Positions 36,601-51,094 are shown, numbered from the stretch's first letter. The stretch is 64,000 nt of DNA from Sepiola atlantica (GCA_963556195.1 CAUVYP010001198.1:434001-498000), one strand, 5' to 3'. Notes: a model not told the origin generated them from the sequence alone. Numbers and translations: made by a program.

Positions 36601-36963
36601 TTTAAAGTTGATATCGCTTTTGTTAATAACTTCCACATTTATTCGAATTGTGCAACGAAACTTTGCAGACAGTCGCGGAGACATGTTTTCTACTGAAGTA
36701 CCAAGTTTCAGAAGTGCAGCTCTTTTACTGCCGGAGATATGTCGATACAAACTGAATACGCAAAACATCAACAAAATTCAGCGCGTTTTAAAGTTAATAT
36801 CGCTTTTGTTAATAACCTCTACATTTATTCGAATTGTACCACGAAACTTTGCAGACAGTCGCGGATAGGCCTTTTCTACTGAAGTACCAAGATTCAGAAG
36901 TGCAACTCATGTACTGCCGGAGATATGTCGATACAAACTGAATACGCAAAACATCAACAAAAT
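33614..36963. repeat. Mixed segment of 18 monomers
   Basis: Cassette order is B-D-H-B-B-D-B-D-B-D-J-H-A-D-I-E-B-D. Two one-base insertions lie here: TTTCTAGAAG (about 34472) and CCTTTTACTACTG (about 34636-34648). Segment 33614-34544 (B-D-H-B-B) combines pieces related to 16872-17243 and 15756-16127. The last two monomers (B-D) precede the 15-mer. Confidence 0.86.
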
Positions 36964-39752
36964 TTAGCGCGTTTTAAAGTTGATATCACTTTTGTTTATA
37001 ACTTCCACATTTATTCGAATTGTGCCACGAAACTTTGCAGACAGTCGCGGAGATAGATTTACTGCTGAAGTATGAAGTTTCAGAAGTGCAGCTCTTGTAC
37101 TACACGAGATATGTCGATACAAACTGAATACGCAAAACATTAACAAAATTAAGCGCGTTTTAAAGTTGATATCGCTTTTGTTAATAACTTCAATATTTAT
37201 TCGAATTGTGCCACGAAACTTTGCAGACAGTCGCGGAGACTGATTCTCTACTGAAGTACCAAGTTTCAGAAGTGCAGCTCTTGTACTGCCGGAGATATGT
37301 CGATACAAACTGAATACGCAAAACATCAACAAAATTTAGCGCGTTTTAAAGTTGATATCGCTTTTGTTAATAACTTCCACATTTATTCGAATTGTGCCAC
37401 GAAACTTTGCAGACAGTTGCGGAGACATATTGTCTACTGAAGTACCAAGGTTCAGAAGTGCAGCTCTTGTACTGCCGGAGATATGTCGATACAAACTGAA
37501 TACGCAAAACATCAACAAAATTTAGCGCGTTTTAAAGTTGATATCGCTTTTATTAATAACTTCCACATTTATTCGAATTGTGCCACGATACTTTGCAGAC
37601 AGTCGCAGAGAACTGTTTTCTACTGAAGTACCAAGTTTCAGAAGTGCAGCTCTTGTACTGCCGGAGATATATCGATACAAACTGAATACGCAAAACATCA
37701 ACAAAATTTAGCGCGTTTTAAAGTTGATATCGCTTTTGTTAATAACTTCCACATTAATTCGAATTGTACTACGAAACTTTGCAGACAGTCGCATTAAGGC
37801 CTTTTCTACGAAAGTACCAAGTTTCAGAAGTGCAGCTCTCGTACTGCCGGAGATATGTCGATACAAACTGAATACGCAAAACATCAACAAAATTTAGCGC
37901 GTTTTAAAGTTGATATCGCTTTTGTTAATAACTTCAACATTTATTCGAATTGTGCAACGAAACTTTGCAGACAGTCGCAGAGACTTGTTTTCTACTGAAG
38001 TACCAAGTTCCACAAGTGCAGCTTTTGTACTGCCGGAGATATGTCGATACAAACTGAATACGCAAAACATGAACAAAATTTAGCGCGTTTTAAAGTTGAT
38101 ATCGCTTTTGTTAATAACTTCCACATTTATTCGAATTGTGCCACGAAACTTTGCAGACAGTCGCGGAGACAGATTTTCTACTGAAGTACCAAGTTTCAGA
38201 AGTGCAGCTCTTGTACTGCCGGAGATATGTCGATACAAACTGAATACACAAAACATGAACAAAATTTAGCTCGTTTTAACGTTGATATCGCTTTTGTTAA
38301 TAACTTCCACATTAATTCGAATTGTGCCACGAAACTTTGCACACAGTCGCGGAGACATGTTTTCTACTGAAGTACCAAGTTTCAGAAGTGCAGCTCTTGT
38401 ACTGCCGGAGATATGTCGATACAAACTGAATACGCAAAACATCAACAAAATTTAGCGCGTTTTAAAGTTGATATCGCTTCTTTAATAACCTCCACATTTA
38501 TTCGAATTGTGCCACGAAACTTTGCAGACAGTCGCGGATATGCGTTTTCTACTGAAGTACCAAGATTCAGAAGTGCAGCTAATGTACTGCCGGAGATATG
38601 TCGATACAAACTGAATACGCAAAACATCAACAAAATTTAGCGCGTTTTAAAGTTGATATCGCTTTTGTTTATAACTTCCACATTTATGAGAATTGTGCCA
38701 CGAAACTTTGCACACAGTCGCGGAGACAGATTTACTGCTGAAGTATAAAGTTTCAGAAGTGCAGCTCTTGTACTGCCGGAGATATATCGATACAAACTGA
38801 ATACGCAAAACATCAACAAAATTTAGCGCGTTTTAAAGTTGATATCGCTTTTGTTAATAACTTCCACATTTTTTCGGATTGTGCCACGAAACTTTGCAGA
38901 CAGTCGCGGAGACAGATTTTCTACTGAAGTACCAAGATTCAGAAGTGCAGCTTTTGTACTGCCGGAGATATGTCGATACAAACTGAATACGCAAAACATC
39001 AACAAAATTTAGCGCGTTTTAAAGTTGATATCGCTTTTGTTAATAACTTCCACATTTATTCGAATTGTTCCACGAAACTTTGCAGACAGTCGCGGAGAAC
39101 TGTTTTCTACTGAAGTACCAAGTTTCAGAAGTGCAGCTCTTGTACTGCCGGAGATATGTCGATACAAACTGAATACGCAAAACATCAACAAAATTTAGCG
39201 CGTTTTAAAGTTGATATCGCTTTTGTTAATAACCTCCACATTTATTCGAATTGTACCACGAAACTTTGCAGACAGTCGCGGATAGGCGTTTTCTACTGAA
39301 GTATTAAGATTCAGAAGTGCAGCTCATGTACTGCCGGAGATATGTCGATACAAACTGAATACGCAAAACATCAACAAAATTTAGCGCGTTTTAAAGTTGA
39401 TATCGCTTTTGTTTATAACTTCCACATTTATTCGAATTGTGCCACGAAACTTTGCACACAGTCGCGGAGACAGATTTACTGCTGAAGTATGAAGTTTCAG
39501 AAGTGCAGCTCTTGTACTGCCGGAGATATATCGATACAAACTGAATACGCAAAACATCAACAAAATTTAGCGCGTTTTAAAGTTGATATCGCTTTTGTTA
39601 ATAACTTCCACATTTTTTCGAATTGTGCCACGAAACTTTGCAGACAGTCGCGGATAGGCCTTTTCTACTGAAGTACCAAGATTCAGAAGTGCAACTCATG
39701 TACTGCCAGAGATATGTCGATACAAACTGAATACGCAAAACATCAACAAAAT
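36964..39752. repeat. 15-monomer higher-order repeat, copy 1 (2789 bp)
   Basis: Cassette order is J-I-E-A-G-B-H-B-M-J-H-A-D-J-D. The ninth monomer has TCGCTTCTTTAATAACC (about 38477-38490), one base shorter than normal. The first monomer carries GTACTACACGAGA where others read GTACTGCCGGAGA, a clustered three-base change that tags all three copies (about 37100, 39892, 41934). The B at 37894 is a variant (CAGAGACTTG). Confidence 0.94.
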
Positions 39753-41795
39753 TTAGCGCGTTTTAAAGTTGATATCACTTTTGTTTATAACTTCCACATT
39801 TATTCGAATTGTGCCACGAAACTTTGCAGACAGTCGCGGAGATAGATTTACTGCTGAAGTATGAAGTTTCAGAAGTGCAGCTCTTGTACTACACGAGATA
39901 TGTCGATACAAACTGAATACGCAAAACATTAACAAAATTAAGCGCGTTTTAAAGTTGATATCGCTTTTGTTAATAACTTCAATATTTATTCGAATTGTGC
40001 CACGAAACTTTGCAGACAGTCGCGGAGACTGATTCTCTACTGAAGTACCAAGTTTCAGAAGTGCAGCTCTTGTACTGCCGGAGATATGTCGATACAAACT
40101 GAATACGCAAAACATCAACAAAATTTAGCGCGTTTTAAAGTTGATATCGCTTTTGTTAATAACTTCCACATTTATTCGAATTGTGCCACGAAACTTTGCA
40201 GACAGTTGCGGAGACATATTGTCTACTGAAGTACCAAGGTTCAGAAGTGCAGCTCTTGTACTGCCGGAGATATGTCGATACAAACTGAATACGCAAAACA
40301 TCAACAAAATTTAGCGCGTTTTAAAGTTGATATCGCTTTTATTAATAACTTCCACATTTATTCGAATTGTGCCACGATACTTTGCAGACAGTCGCAGAGA
40401 ACTGTTTTCTACTGAAGTACCAAGTTTCAGAAGTGCAGCTCTTGTACTGCCGGAGATATATCGATACAAACTGAATACGCAAAACATCAACAAAATTTAG
40501 CGCGTTTTAAAGTTGATATCGCTTTTGTTAATAACTTCCACATTTATTCGAATTGTACTACGAAACTTTGCAGACAGTCGCATTAAGGCCTTTTCTACGA
40601 AAGTACCAAGTTTCAGAAGTGCAGCTCTCGTACTGCCGGAGATATGTCGATACAAACTGAATACGCAAAACATCAACAAAATTTAGCGCGTTTTAAAGTT
40701 GATATCGCTTTTGTTAATAACTTCAACATTTATTCGAATTGTGCAACGAAACTTTGCAGACAGTCGCAGAGACTTGTTTTCTACTGAAGTACCAAGTTCC
40801 ACAAGTGCAGCTTTTGTACTGCCGGAGATATGTCGATACAAACTGAATACGCAAAACATGAACAAAATTTAGCGCGTTTTAAAGTTGATATCGCTTTTGT
40901 TAATAACTTCCACATTTATTCGAATTGTGCCACGAAACTTTGCAGACAGTCGCGGAGAGATTTTCTACTGAAGTACCAAGTTTCAGAAGTGCAGCTCTTG
41001 TACTGCCGGAGATATGTCGATACAAACTGAATACACAAAACATGAACAAAATTTTGCTCGTTTTAACGTTGATATCGCTTTTGTTAATAACTTCCACATT
41101 AATTCGAATTGTGCCACGAAACTTTGCACACAGTCGCGGAGACATGTTTTCTACTGAAGTACCAAGTTTCAGAAGTGCAGCTCTTGTACTGCCGGAGATA
41201 TGTCGATACAAACTGAATACGCAAAACATCAACAAAATTTAGCGCGTTTTAAAGTTGATATCGCTTCTTTAATAACCTCCACATTTATTCGAATTGTGCC
41301 ACGAAACTTTGCAGACAGTCGCGGATATGCGTTTTCTACTGAAGTACCAAGATTCAGAAGTGCAGCTAATGTACTGCCGGAGATATGTCGATACAAACTG
41401 AATACGCAAAACATCAACAAAATTTAGCGCGTTTTAAAGTTGATATCGCTTTTGTTTATAACTTCCACATTTATGAGAATTGTGCCACGAAACTTTGCAC
41501 ACAGTCGCGGAGACAGATTTACTGCTGAAGTATGAAGTTTCAGAAGTGCAGCTCTTGTACTGCCGGAGATATATCGATACAAACTGAATACGCAAAACAT
41601 CAACAAAATTTAGCGCGTTTTAAAGTTGATATCGCTTTTGTTAATAACTTCCACATTTTTTCGAATTGTGCCACGAAACTTTGCAGACAGTCGCGGATAG
41701 GCCTTTTCTACTGAAGTACCAAGATTCAGAAGTGCAACTCATGTACTGCCGGAGATATGTCGATACAAACTGAATACGCAAAACATCAACAAAAT
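39753..41795. repeat. 11-monomer deletion derivative of the 15-mer, copy 2 (2043 bp)
   Basis: Cassette order is J-I-E-A-G-B-H-B-M-J-D, lacking the H-A-D-J of copy 1 (38823-39566). It carries a private two-base deletion, GCGGAGAGATTTTC (about 40955-40960), and the shared TCGCTTCTTT deletion (about 41273). The J at 41424 is a hybrid of the two J monomers of copy 1. Confidence 0.94.
41424..41609. repeat. Hybrid J monomer at a 4-monomer deletion junction
   Basis: The left part has TTATGAGAATTG as in the J at 38637. The right part has GTATGAAG as in the J at 39381. The switch lies between 41477 and 41533, a stretch identical in both parents that includes the cassette. The parents are 744 bases (4 monomers) apart, the amount missing from this copy. 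Confidence 0.9.
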
Positions 41796-44398
41796 TTAGC
41801 GCGTTTTAAAGTTGATATCACTTTTGTTTATAACTTCCACATTTATTCGAATTGTGCCACGAAACTTTGCAGACAGTCGCGGAGATAGATTTACTGCTGA
41901 AGTATGAAGTTTCAGAAGTGCAGCTCTTGTACTACACGAGATATGTCGATACAAACTGAATACGCAAAACATTAACAAAATTAAGCGCGTTTTAAAGTTG
42001 ATATCGCTTTTGTTAATAACTTCAATATTTATTCGAATTGTGCCACGAAACTTTGCAGACAGTCGCGGAGACTGATTCTCTACTGAAGTACCAAGTTTCA
42101 GAAGTGCAGCTCTTGTACTGCCGGAGATATGTCGATACAAACTGAATACGCAAAACATCAACAAAATTTAGCGCGTTTTAAAGTTGATATCGCTTTTGTT
42201 AATAACTTCCACATTTATTCGAATTGTGCCACGAAACTTTGCAGACAGTTGCGGAGACATATTGTCTACTGAAGTACCAAGGTTCAGAAGTGCAGCTCTT
42301 GTACTGCCGGAGATATGTCGATACAAACTGAATACGCAAAACATCAACAAAATTTAGCGCGTTTTAAAGTTGATATCGCTTTTATTAATAACTTCCACAT
42401 TTATTCGAATTGTGCCACGATACTTTGCAGACAGTCGCAGAGAACTGTTTTCTACTGAAGTACCAAGTTTCAGAAGTGCAGCTCTTGTACTGCCGGAGAT
42501 ATATCGATACAAACTGAATACGCAAAACATCAACAAAATTTAGCGCGTTTTAAAGTTGATATCGCTTTTGTTAATAACTTCCACATTTATTCGAATTGTA
42601 CTACGAAACTTTGCAGACAGTCGCATTAAGGCCTTTTCTACGAAAGTACCAAGTTTCAGAAGTGCAGCTCTCGTACTGCCGGAGATATGTCGATACAAAC
42701 TGAATACGCAAAACATCAACAAAATTTAGCGCGTTTTAAAGTTGATATCGCTTTTGTTAATAACTTCAACATTTATTCGAATTGTGCAACGAAACTTTGC
42801 AGACAGTCGCAGAGACTTGTTTTCTACTGAAGTACCAAGTTCCACAAGTGCAGCTTTTGTACTGCCGGAGATATGTCGATACAAACTGAATACGCAAAAC
42901 ATGAACAAAATTTAGCGCGTTTTAAAGTTGATATCGCTTTTGTTAATAACTTCCACATTTATTCGAATTGTGCCACGAAACTTTGCAGACAGTCGCGGAG
43001 ACAGATTTTCTACTGAAGTACCAAGTTTCAGAAGTGCAGCTCTTGTACTGCCGGAGATATGTCGATACAAACTGAATACACAAAACATGAACAAAATTTT
43101 GCTCGTTTTAACGTTGATATCGCTTTTGTTAATAACTTCCACATTAATTCGAATTGTGCCACGAAACTTTGCACACAGTCGCGGAGACATGTTTTCTACT
43201 GAAGTACCAAGTTTCAGAAGTGCAGCTCTTGTACTGCCGGAGATATGTCGATACAAACTGAATACGCAAAACATCAACAAAATTTAGCGCGTTTTAAAGT
43301 TGATATCGCTTCTTTAATAACCTCCACATTTATTCGAATTGTGCCACGAAACTTTGCAGACAGTCGCGGATATGCGTTTTCTACTGAAGTACCAAGATTC
43401 AGAAGTGCAGCTAATGTACTGCCGGAGATATGTCGATACAAACTGAATACGCAAAACATCAACAAAATTTAGCGCGTTTTAAAGTTGATATCGCTTTTGT
43501 TTATAACTTCCACATTTATGAGAATTGTGCCACGAAACTTTGCACACAGTCGCGGAGACAGATTTACTGCTGAAGTATAAAGTTTCAGAAGTGCAGCTCT
43601 TGTACTGCCGGAGATATATCGATACAAACTGAATACGCAAAACATCAACAAAATTTAGCGCGTTTTAAAGTTGATATCGCTTTTGTTAATAACTTCCACA
43701 TTTTTTCGGATTGTGCCACGAAACTTTGCAGACAGTCGCGGAGACAGATTTTCTACTGAAGTACCAAGATTCAGAAGTGCAGCTTTTGTACTGCCGGAGA
43801 TATGTCGATACAAACTGAATACGCAAAACATCAACAAAATTTAGCGCGTTTTAAAGTTGATATCGCTTTTGTTAATAACTTCCACATTTATTCGAATTGT
43901 TCCACGAAACTTTGCAGACAGTCGCGGAGAACTGTTTTCTACTGAAGTACCAAGTTTCAGAAGTGCAGCTCTTGTACTGCCGGAGATATGTCGATACAAA
44001 CTGAATACGCAAAACATCAACAAAATTTAGCGCGTTTTAAAGTTGATATCGCTTTTGTTAATAACCTCCACATTTATTCGAATTGTACCACGAAACTTTG
44101 CAGACAGTCGCGGATAGGCGTTTTCTACTGAAGTATTAAGATTCAGAAGTGCAGCTCATGTACTGCCGGAGATATGTCGATACAAACTGAATACGCAAAA
44201 CATCAACAAAATTTAGCGCGTTTTAAAGTTGATATCGCTTTTGTTTATAACTTCCACATTTATTCGAATTGTGCCACGAAACTTTGCACACAGTCGCGGA
44301 GACAGATTTACTGCTGAAGTATGAAGTTTCAGAAGTGCAGCTCTTGTACTGCCGGAGATATATCGATACAAACTGAATACGCAAAACATCAACAAAAT
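41796..44398. repeat. 14-monomer copy 3 of the 15-mer (2603 bp)
   Basis: Cassette order is J-I-E-A-G-B-H-B-M-J-H-A-D-J, equal to copy 1 without its last D. ATTTTGCTCG at 43091-43100 is shared with copy 2 (about 41053) but not copy 1 (ATTTAGCTCG), so copies 2 and 3 are the closer pair in this part. It has the TCGCTTCTTT deletion (about 43315) but not the two-base deletion of copy 2. Confidence 0.93.
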
Positions 44399-47300
44399 TT
44401 AGCGCGTTTTAAAGTTGATATCGCTTTTGTTAATAACTTCCACATTTTTTCGAATTGTGCCACGAAACTTTGCAGACAGTCGCGGAGACAGATTTTCTAC
44501 TGAAGTACCAAGATTCAGAAGTGCAGCTCTTGTACTGCCGGAGATATGTCGATACAAACTGAATACGCAAAACATCAACAAAATTTAGCGCGTTTTAAAG
44601 TTGATATCGCTTTTGTTAATAACTTCCACATTTATTCGAATTGTTCCACGAAACTTTGCAGACAGTCGCGGAGAACTGTTTTCTACTGAAGTACCAAGTT
44701 TCAGAAGTGTAGGGCTTGTACTGCCGGAGATATGTCGATACAAACTGAATACGCAAAACATCAACAAAATTTAGCGCGTTTTAAAGTTGATATCGCTTTT
44801 GTTAATAACTTCCACATTTATTCGAATTGTACCACGAAACTTTGCAGACAGTCGCGGATAGGCCTTTTCTACTGAAGTACCAAGATTCAGAAGTGCAGCT
44901 TTTGTACTGCCGGAGATATGTCGATACAAACTGAATACGCAAAACATTAACAAAATTAAGCGCGTTTTAAAGTTGATATCGCTTTTGTTAATAACTTCAA
45001 TATTTATTCGAATTGTGCCACGAAACTTTGCAGACAGTCGCGGAGACGGATTTTCTACTGAAGTACCAAGTTTCAGAAGTGCAGCTATTGTACTGCCGGA
45101 GATATGTCGATACAAACTGAATACGCAAAACATCAACAAAATTTAGCGCGTTTTAAAGTTGATATCGCTTTTGTTAATAACTTCCACATTTATTCGAATT
45201 GTGCCACGAAACTTTGCAGACAGTCGCGGAGACATATTGTCTACTGAAGTACCAAGTTTCAGAAGTGCAGCTCTTGTACTGCCGGAGATATGTCGATACA
45301 AACTGAATACGCAAAACATCAACAAAATTTAGCGCGTTTTAAAGTTGATATCGCTTTTGTTAATAACTTCCACATTTATTCGAATTGTGCCACGAAACTT
45401 TGCAGACAGTCGCGGAGACATATTGTCTACTGAAGTACCAAGTTTCAGAAGTGCAGCTCTTGTACTGCCGGAGATATGTCGATACAAACTGAATACGCAA
45501 AACATCAACAAAATTTAGCGCGTTTTAAAGTTGATATCGCTTTTGTTAATAACCTCCACATTTATTCGAATTGTACCACGAAACTTTGCAGACAGTCGCG
45601 GATAGGCGTTTTCTACTGAAGTATTAAGATTCAGAAGTGCAGCTCATGTACTGCCGGAGATATGTCGATACAAACTGAATACGCAAAACATCAACAAAAT
45701 TTAGCGCGTTTTAAAGTTGATATCGCTTTTGTTTATAACTTCCACATTTATTCGAATTGTGCCACGAAACTTTGCACACAGTCGCGGAGACAGATTTACT
45801 GCTGAAGTATGAAGTTTCAGAAGTGCAGCTCTTGTACTGCCGGAGATATATCGATACAAACTGAATACGCAAAACATCAACAAAATTTAGCGCGTTTTAA
45901 AGTTGATATCGCTTTTGTTAATAACTTCCACATTTATTCGAATTGTTCCACGAAACTTTGCAGACAGTCGCGGAGAACTGTTTTCTACTGAAGTACCAAG
46001 TTTCAGAAGTGTAGGGCTTGTACTGCCGGAGATATGTCGATACAAACTGAATACGCAAAACATCAACAAAATTTAGCGCGTTTTAAAGTTGATATCGCTT
46101 TTGTTAATAACTTCCACATTTATTCGAATTGTACCACGAAACTTTGCAGACAGTCGCGGATAGGCCTTTTCTACTGAAGTACCAAGATTCAGAAGTGCAG
46201 CTTTTGTACTGCCGGAGATATGTCGATACAAACTGAATACGCAAAACATTAACAAAATTAAGCGCGTTTTAAAGTTGATATCGCTTTTGTTAATAACTTC
46301 AATATTTATTCGAATTGTGCCACGAAACTTTGCAGACAGTCGCGGAGACGGATTTTCTACTGAAGTACCAAGTTTCAGAAGTGCAGCTATTGTACTGCCG
46401 GAGATATGTCGATACAAACTGAATACGCAAAACATCAACAAAATTTAGCGCGTTTTAAAGTTGATATCGCTTTTGTTAATAACTTCCACATTTATTCGAA
46501 TTGTGCCACGAAACTTTGCAGACAGTCGCGGAGACATATTGTCTACTGAAGTACCAAGTTTCAGAAGTGCAGCTCTTGTACTGCCGGAGATATGTCGATA
46601 CAAACTGAATACGCAAAACATCAACAAAATTTAGCGCGTTTTAAAGTTGATATCGCTTTTGTTAATAACTTCCACATTTTTTCGGATTGTGCCACGAAAC
46701 TTTGCAGACAGTCGCGGAGACAGATTTTCTGCTGAAGTACCAAGATTCAGAAGTGCAGCTTTTGTACTGCCGGAGATATGTCGATACAAACTGAATACGC
46801 AAAACATCAACAAAATTTAGCGCGTTTTAAAGTTGATATCGCTTTTGTTAATAACTTCCACATTTATTCGAATTGTTCCACGAAACTTTGCAGACAGTCG
46901 CGGAGAACTGTTTTCTACTGAAGTACCAAGTTTCAGAAGTGTAGGGCTTGTACTGCCGGAGATATGTCGATGCAAACTGAATACGCAAAACATCAACAAA
47001 ATTTAGCGCGTTTTAAAGTTGATATCGCTTTTGTTAATAACTTCCACATTTATTCGAATTGTACCACGAAACTTTGCAGACAGTCGCGGATAGGCCTTTT
47101 CTACTGAAGTACCAAGTTTCAGAAGTGCAGCTCTTGTACTGCCGGAGATATGTCGATACAAACTGAATACGCAAAACATTAACAAAATTAAGCGCGTTTT
47201 AAAGTTGATATCGCTTTTGTTAATAACTTCAATATTTATTCGAATTGTGCCACGAAACTTTGCAGACAGTCGCGGAGACTGATTTTCTACTGAAGTACCA

Positions 47301-48118
47301 AGTTTCAGAAGTGCAGCTCTTGTACTGCCGGAGATATGTCGATACAAACTGAATACGCAAAACATCAACAAAATTTAGCGCGTTTTAAAGTTGATATCGC
47401 TTTTGTTAATAACTTCCACATTTATTCGAATTGTGCCACGAAACTTTGCAGACAGTCGCGGAGACATATTGTCTACTGAAGTACCAAGTTTCAGAAGTGC
47501 AGCTCTTGTACTGCCGGAGATATGTCGATACAAACTGAATACGCAAAACATCAACAAAATTTAGCGCGTTTTAAAGTTGATATCGCTTTTGTTAATAACT
47601 TCCACATTTATTCGAATTGTGCCACGAAACTTTGCAGACAGTCGCAGAGAACTGTTTTCTACTGAAGTACCAAGTTTCAGAAGTGCAGCTTTTGTACTGC
47701 CGGAGATATATCGATACAAACTGAATACGCAAAACATCAACAAAATTTAGCGCGTTTTAAAGTTGATATCGCTTTTGTTAATAACTTCCACATTTATTCG
47801 AATTGTACTACGAAACTTTGCAGACAGTCGCATTAAGGCCTTTTCTACTAAAGTACCAAGTTTCAGAAGTGCAGCTCTTGTACTGCCGGAGATATGTCGA
47901 TACAAACTGAATACGCAAAACATCAACAAAATTTAGCGCGTTTTAAAGTTGATATCGCTTTTGTTAATAACTTCCACATTTATTCGAATTGTGCCACGAA
48001 ACTTTGCAGACCGTCGCAGAGTACTGTTTTCTACTGAAGTACCAAGTTTCAGAAGTGCAGCTCTTGTACTGCCGGAGATATGTCGATACAAACTGAATAC
48101 GCTAAACATCAACAAAAT
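44399..48118. repeat. 20-monomer segment with A-D-I-E sub-repeats
   Basis: Cassette order is H-A-D-I-E-E-D-J-A-D-I-E-H-A-D-I-E-A-G-F, all monomers 186 bp. The unit 44585-45328 (A-D-I-E) recurs at 45887-46630, 1302 bp (7 monomers) later, and in variant form at 46817-47560. The A monomers here share GTGTAGGGCTTG and GTTCCACG. Most I cassettes are the GACGGAT form; the one at 47189 is GACTGAT. Confidence 0.9.
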
Positions 48119-51094
48119 TTAGCGCGTTTTAAAGTTGATATCGCTTTTGTTAATAACTTCCACATTTATTCGAATTGTGCCACGAAACTTTGCACACAGT
48201 CGCGGAGACAGATTTACTGCTGAAGTATAAAGTTTCAGAAGTGCAGCTCTTGTACTGCCGGAGATATATCGATACAAACTGAATACGCAAAACATCAACA
48301 AAATTTAGCGCGTTTTAAAGTTGATATCGCTTTTGTTAATAACTTCCACATTTTTTCGGATTGTGCCACGAAACTTTGCAGACAGTCGCGGAGACAGATT
48401 TTCTACTGAAGTACCAAGATTCAGAAGTGCAGCTTTTGTACTGCCGGAGATATGTCGATACAAACTGAATACGCAAAACATCAACAAAATTTAGCGCGTT
48501 TTAAAGTTGATATCGCTTTTGTTAATAACTTCCACATTTATTCGAATTGTTCCACGAAACTTTGCAGACAGTCGCGGAGAACTGTTTTCTACTGAAGTAC
48601 CAAGTTTCAGAAGTGCAGCTCTTGTACTGCCGGAGATATGTCGATACAAACTGAATACGCAAAACATCAACAAAATTTAGCGCGTTTTAAAGTTGATATC
48701 GCTTTTCTTAATAACCTCCACATTTATTCGAATTGTACCACGAAACTTTGCAGACAGTCGCGGATAGGCGTTTTCTACTGAAGTATTAAGATTCAGAATT
48801 GCAGCTCATGTACTGCCGGAGATATGTCGATACAAACTGAATACGCAAAACATCAACAAAATTTAGCGCGTTTTAAAGTTGATATCGCTTTTGTTTATAA
48901 CTTCCAGATTTATTCGAATTGTGCCACGAAACTTTGCACACAGTCGCGGAGACAGATTTACTGCTGAAGTATGAAGTTTCAGAAGTGCAGCTCTTGTACT
49001 TCCGGAGATATATCGATACAAACTGAATACGCAAAACATCAACAAAATTTAGCGCGTTTTAAAGTTGATATCGCTTTTGTTAATAACTTCCACATTTTTT
49101 CGGATTGTGCCACGAAACTTTGCAGACAGTCGCGGAGACAGATTTTCTACTGAAGTACCAAGATTCAGAAGTGCAGCTTTTGTACTGCCGGAGATATGTC
49201 GATACAAACTGAATACGCAAAACATCAACAAAATTTAGCGCGTTTTAAAGTTGATAAATCTTTTGTTAATAACTTCCACATTTATTCGAATTGTTCCACG
49301 AAACTTTGCAGACAGTCGCGGAGAACTGTTTTCTACTGAAGTACCAAGTTTCAGAAGTGTAGGGCTTGTACTGCCGGAGATATGTCGATACAAACTGAAT
49401 ACGCAAAACATCAACAAAATTTAGCGCGTTTTAAAGTTGATATCGCTTTTGTTAATAACTTCCACATTTATTCGAATTGTACCACGAAACTTTGCAGACA
49501 GTCGCGGATAGGCCTTTTCTACTGAAGTACCAAGATTCAGAAGTGCAGCTTTTGTACTGCCGGAGATATGTCGATACAAACTGAATACGCAAAACATTAA
49601 CAAAATTAAGCGCGTTTTAAAGTTGATATCGCTTTTGTTAATAACTTCAATATTTATTCGAATTGTGCCACGAAACTTTGCAGACAGTCGCGGAGACGGA
49701 TTTTCTACTGAAGTACCAAGTTTCAGAAGTGCAGCTCTTGTACTGCCGGAGATATGTCGATACAAACTGAATACGCAAAACATCAACAAAATTTAGCGCG
49801 TTTTAAAGTTGATATCGCTTTTGTTAATAACTTCCACATTTTTTCGGATTGTGCAACGAAACTTTGCAGACAGTCGCGGAGACAGATTTTCTACTGAAGT
49901 ACCAAGATTCAGAAGTGCAGCTTTTGTACTGCCGGAGATATGTCGATACAAACTGAATACGCAAAACATCAACAAAATTTAGCGCGTTTTAAAGTTGATA
50001 TCGCTTTTGTTAATAACTTCCACATTTATTCGAATTGTTCCACGAAACTTTGCAGACAGTCGCGGAGAACTGTTTTCTACTGAAGTACCAAGTTTCAGAA
50101 GTGTAGGGCTTGTACTGCCGGAGATATGTCGATACAAACTGAATACGCAAAACATCAACAAAATTTAGCGCGTTTTAAAGTTGATATCGCTTTTGTTAAT
50201 AACTTCCACATTTATTCGAATTGTACCACGAAACTTTGCAGACAGTCGCGGATAGGCCTTTTCTACTGAAGTACCAAGTTTCAGAAGTGCAGCTCTTGTA
50301 CTGCCGGAGATATGTCGATACAAACTGAATACGCAAAACATTAACAAAATTAAGCGCGTTTTAAAGTTGATATCGCTTTTGTTAATAACTTCAATATTTA
50401 TTCGAATTGTGCCACGAAACTTTGCAGACAGTCGCGGAGACTGATTTTCTACTGAAGTACCAAGTTTCAGAAGTGCAGCTCTTGTACTGCCGGAGATATG
50501 TCGATACAAACTGAATACGCAAAACATCAACAAAATTTAGCGCGTTTTAAAGTTGATATCGCTTTTGTTAATAACTTCCACATTTATTCGAATTGTGCCA
50601 CGAAACTTTGCAGACAGTCGCGGAGAACTGTTTTCTACTGAAGTACCAAGTTTCAGAAGTGCAGCTTTTGTACTGCCGGAGATATATCGATACAAACTGA
50701 ATACGCAAAACATCAACAAAATTTAGCGCGTTTTAAAGTTGATATCGCTTTTGTTAATAACTTCCACATTTATTCGAATTGTACTACGAAACTTTGCAGA
50801 CAGTCGCATTAAGGCGTTTTCTACTAAAGTACCAAGTTTCAGAAGTGCAGCTCTTGTACTGCCGGAGATATGTCGATACAAACTGAATACGCAAAACATC
50901 AACAAAATTTAGCGCGTTTTAAAGTTGATATCGCTTTTGTTAATAACTTCCACATTCATTCGAATTGTGCCACGAAACTTTGCAGACCGTCGCAGAGTAC
51001 TGTTTTCTACTGAAGTACCAAGTTTCAGAAGTGCAGCTCTTGTACTGCCGGAGATATGTCGATACAAACTGAATACGCAAAACATCAACAAAAT
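48119..51094. repeat. 16-monomer segment repeating J-H-A-D-J and A-D-I
   Basis: Cassette order is J-H-A-D-J-H-A-D-I-H-A-D-I-A-G-F. The first five (48119-49048) match 43469-44398, exactly 4650 bp (25 monomers) upstream, and 38637-39566. The tail D-I-A-G-F resembles D-I-E-A-G-F at 47003-48118 without E. The monomer at 49235 contains GATAAATCTTTT, a run of three changed bases in place of GATATCGCTTTT (about 49255-49257). Confidence 0.9.
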
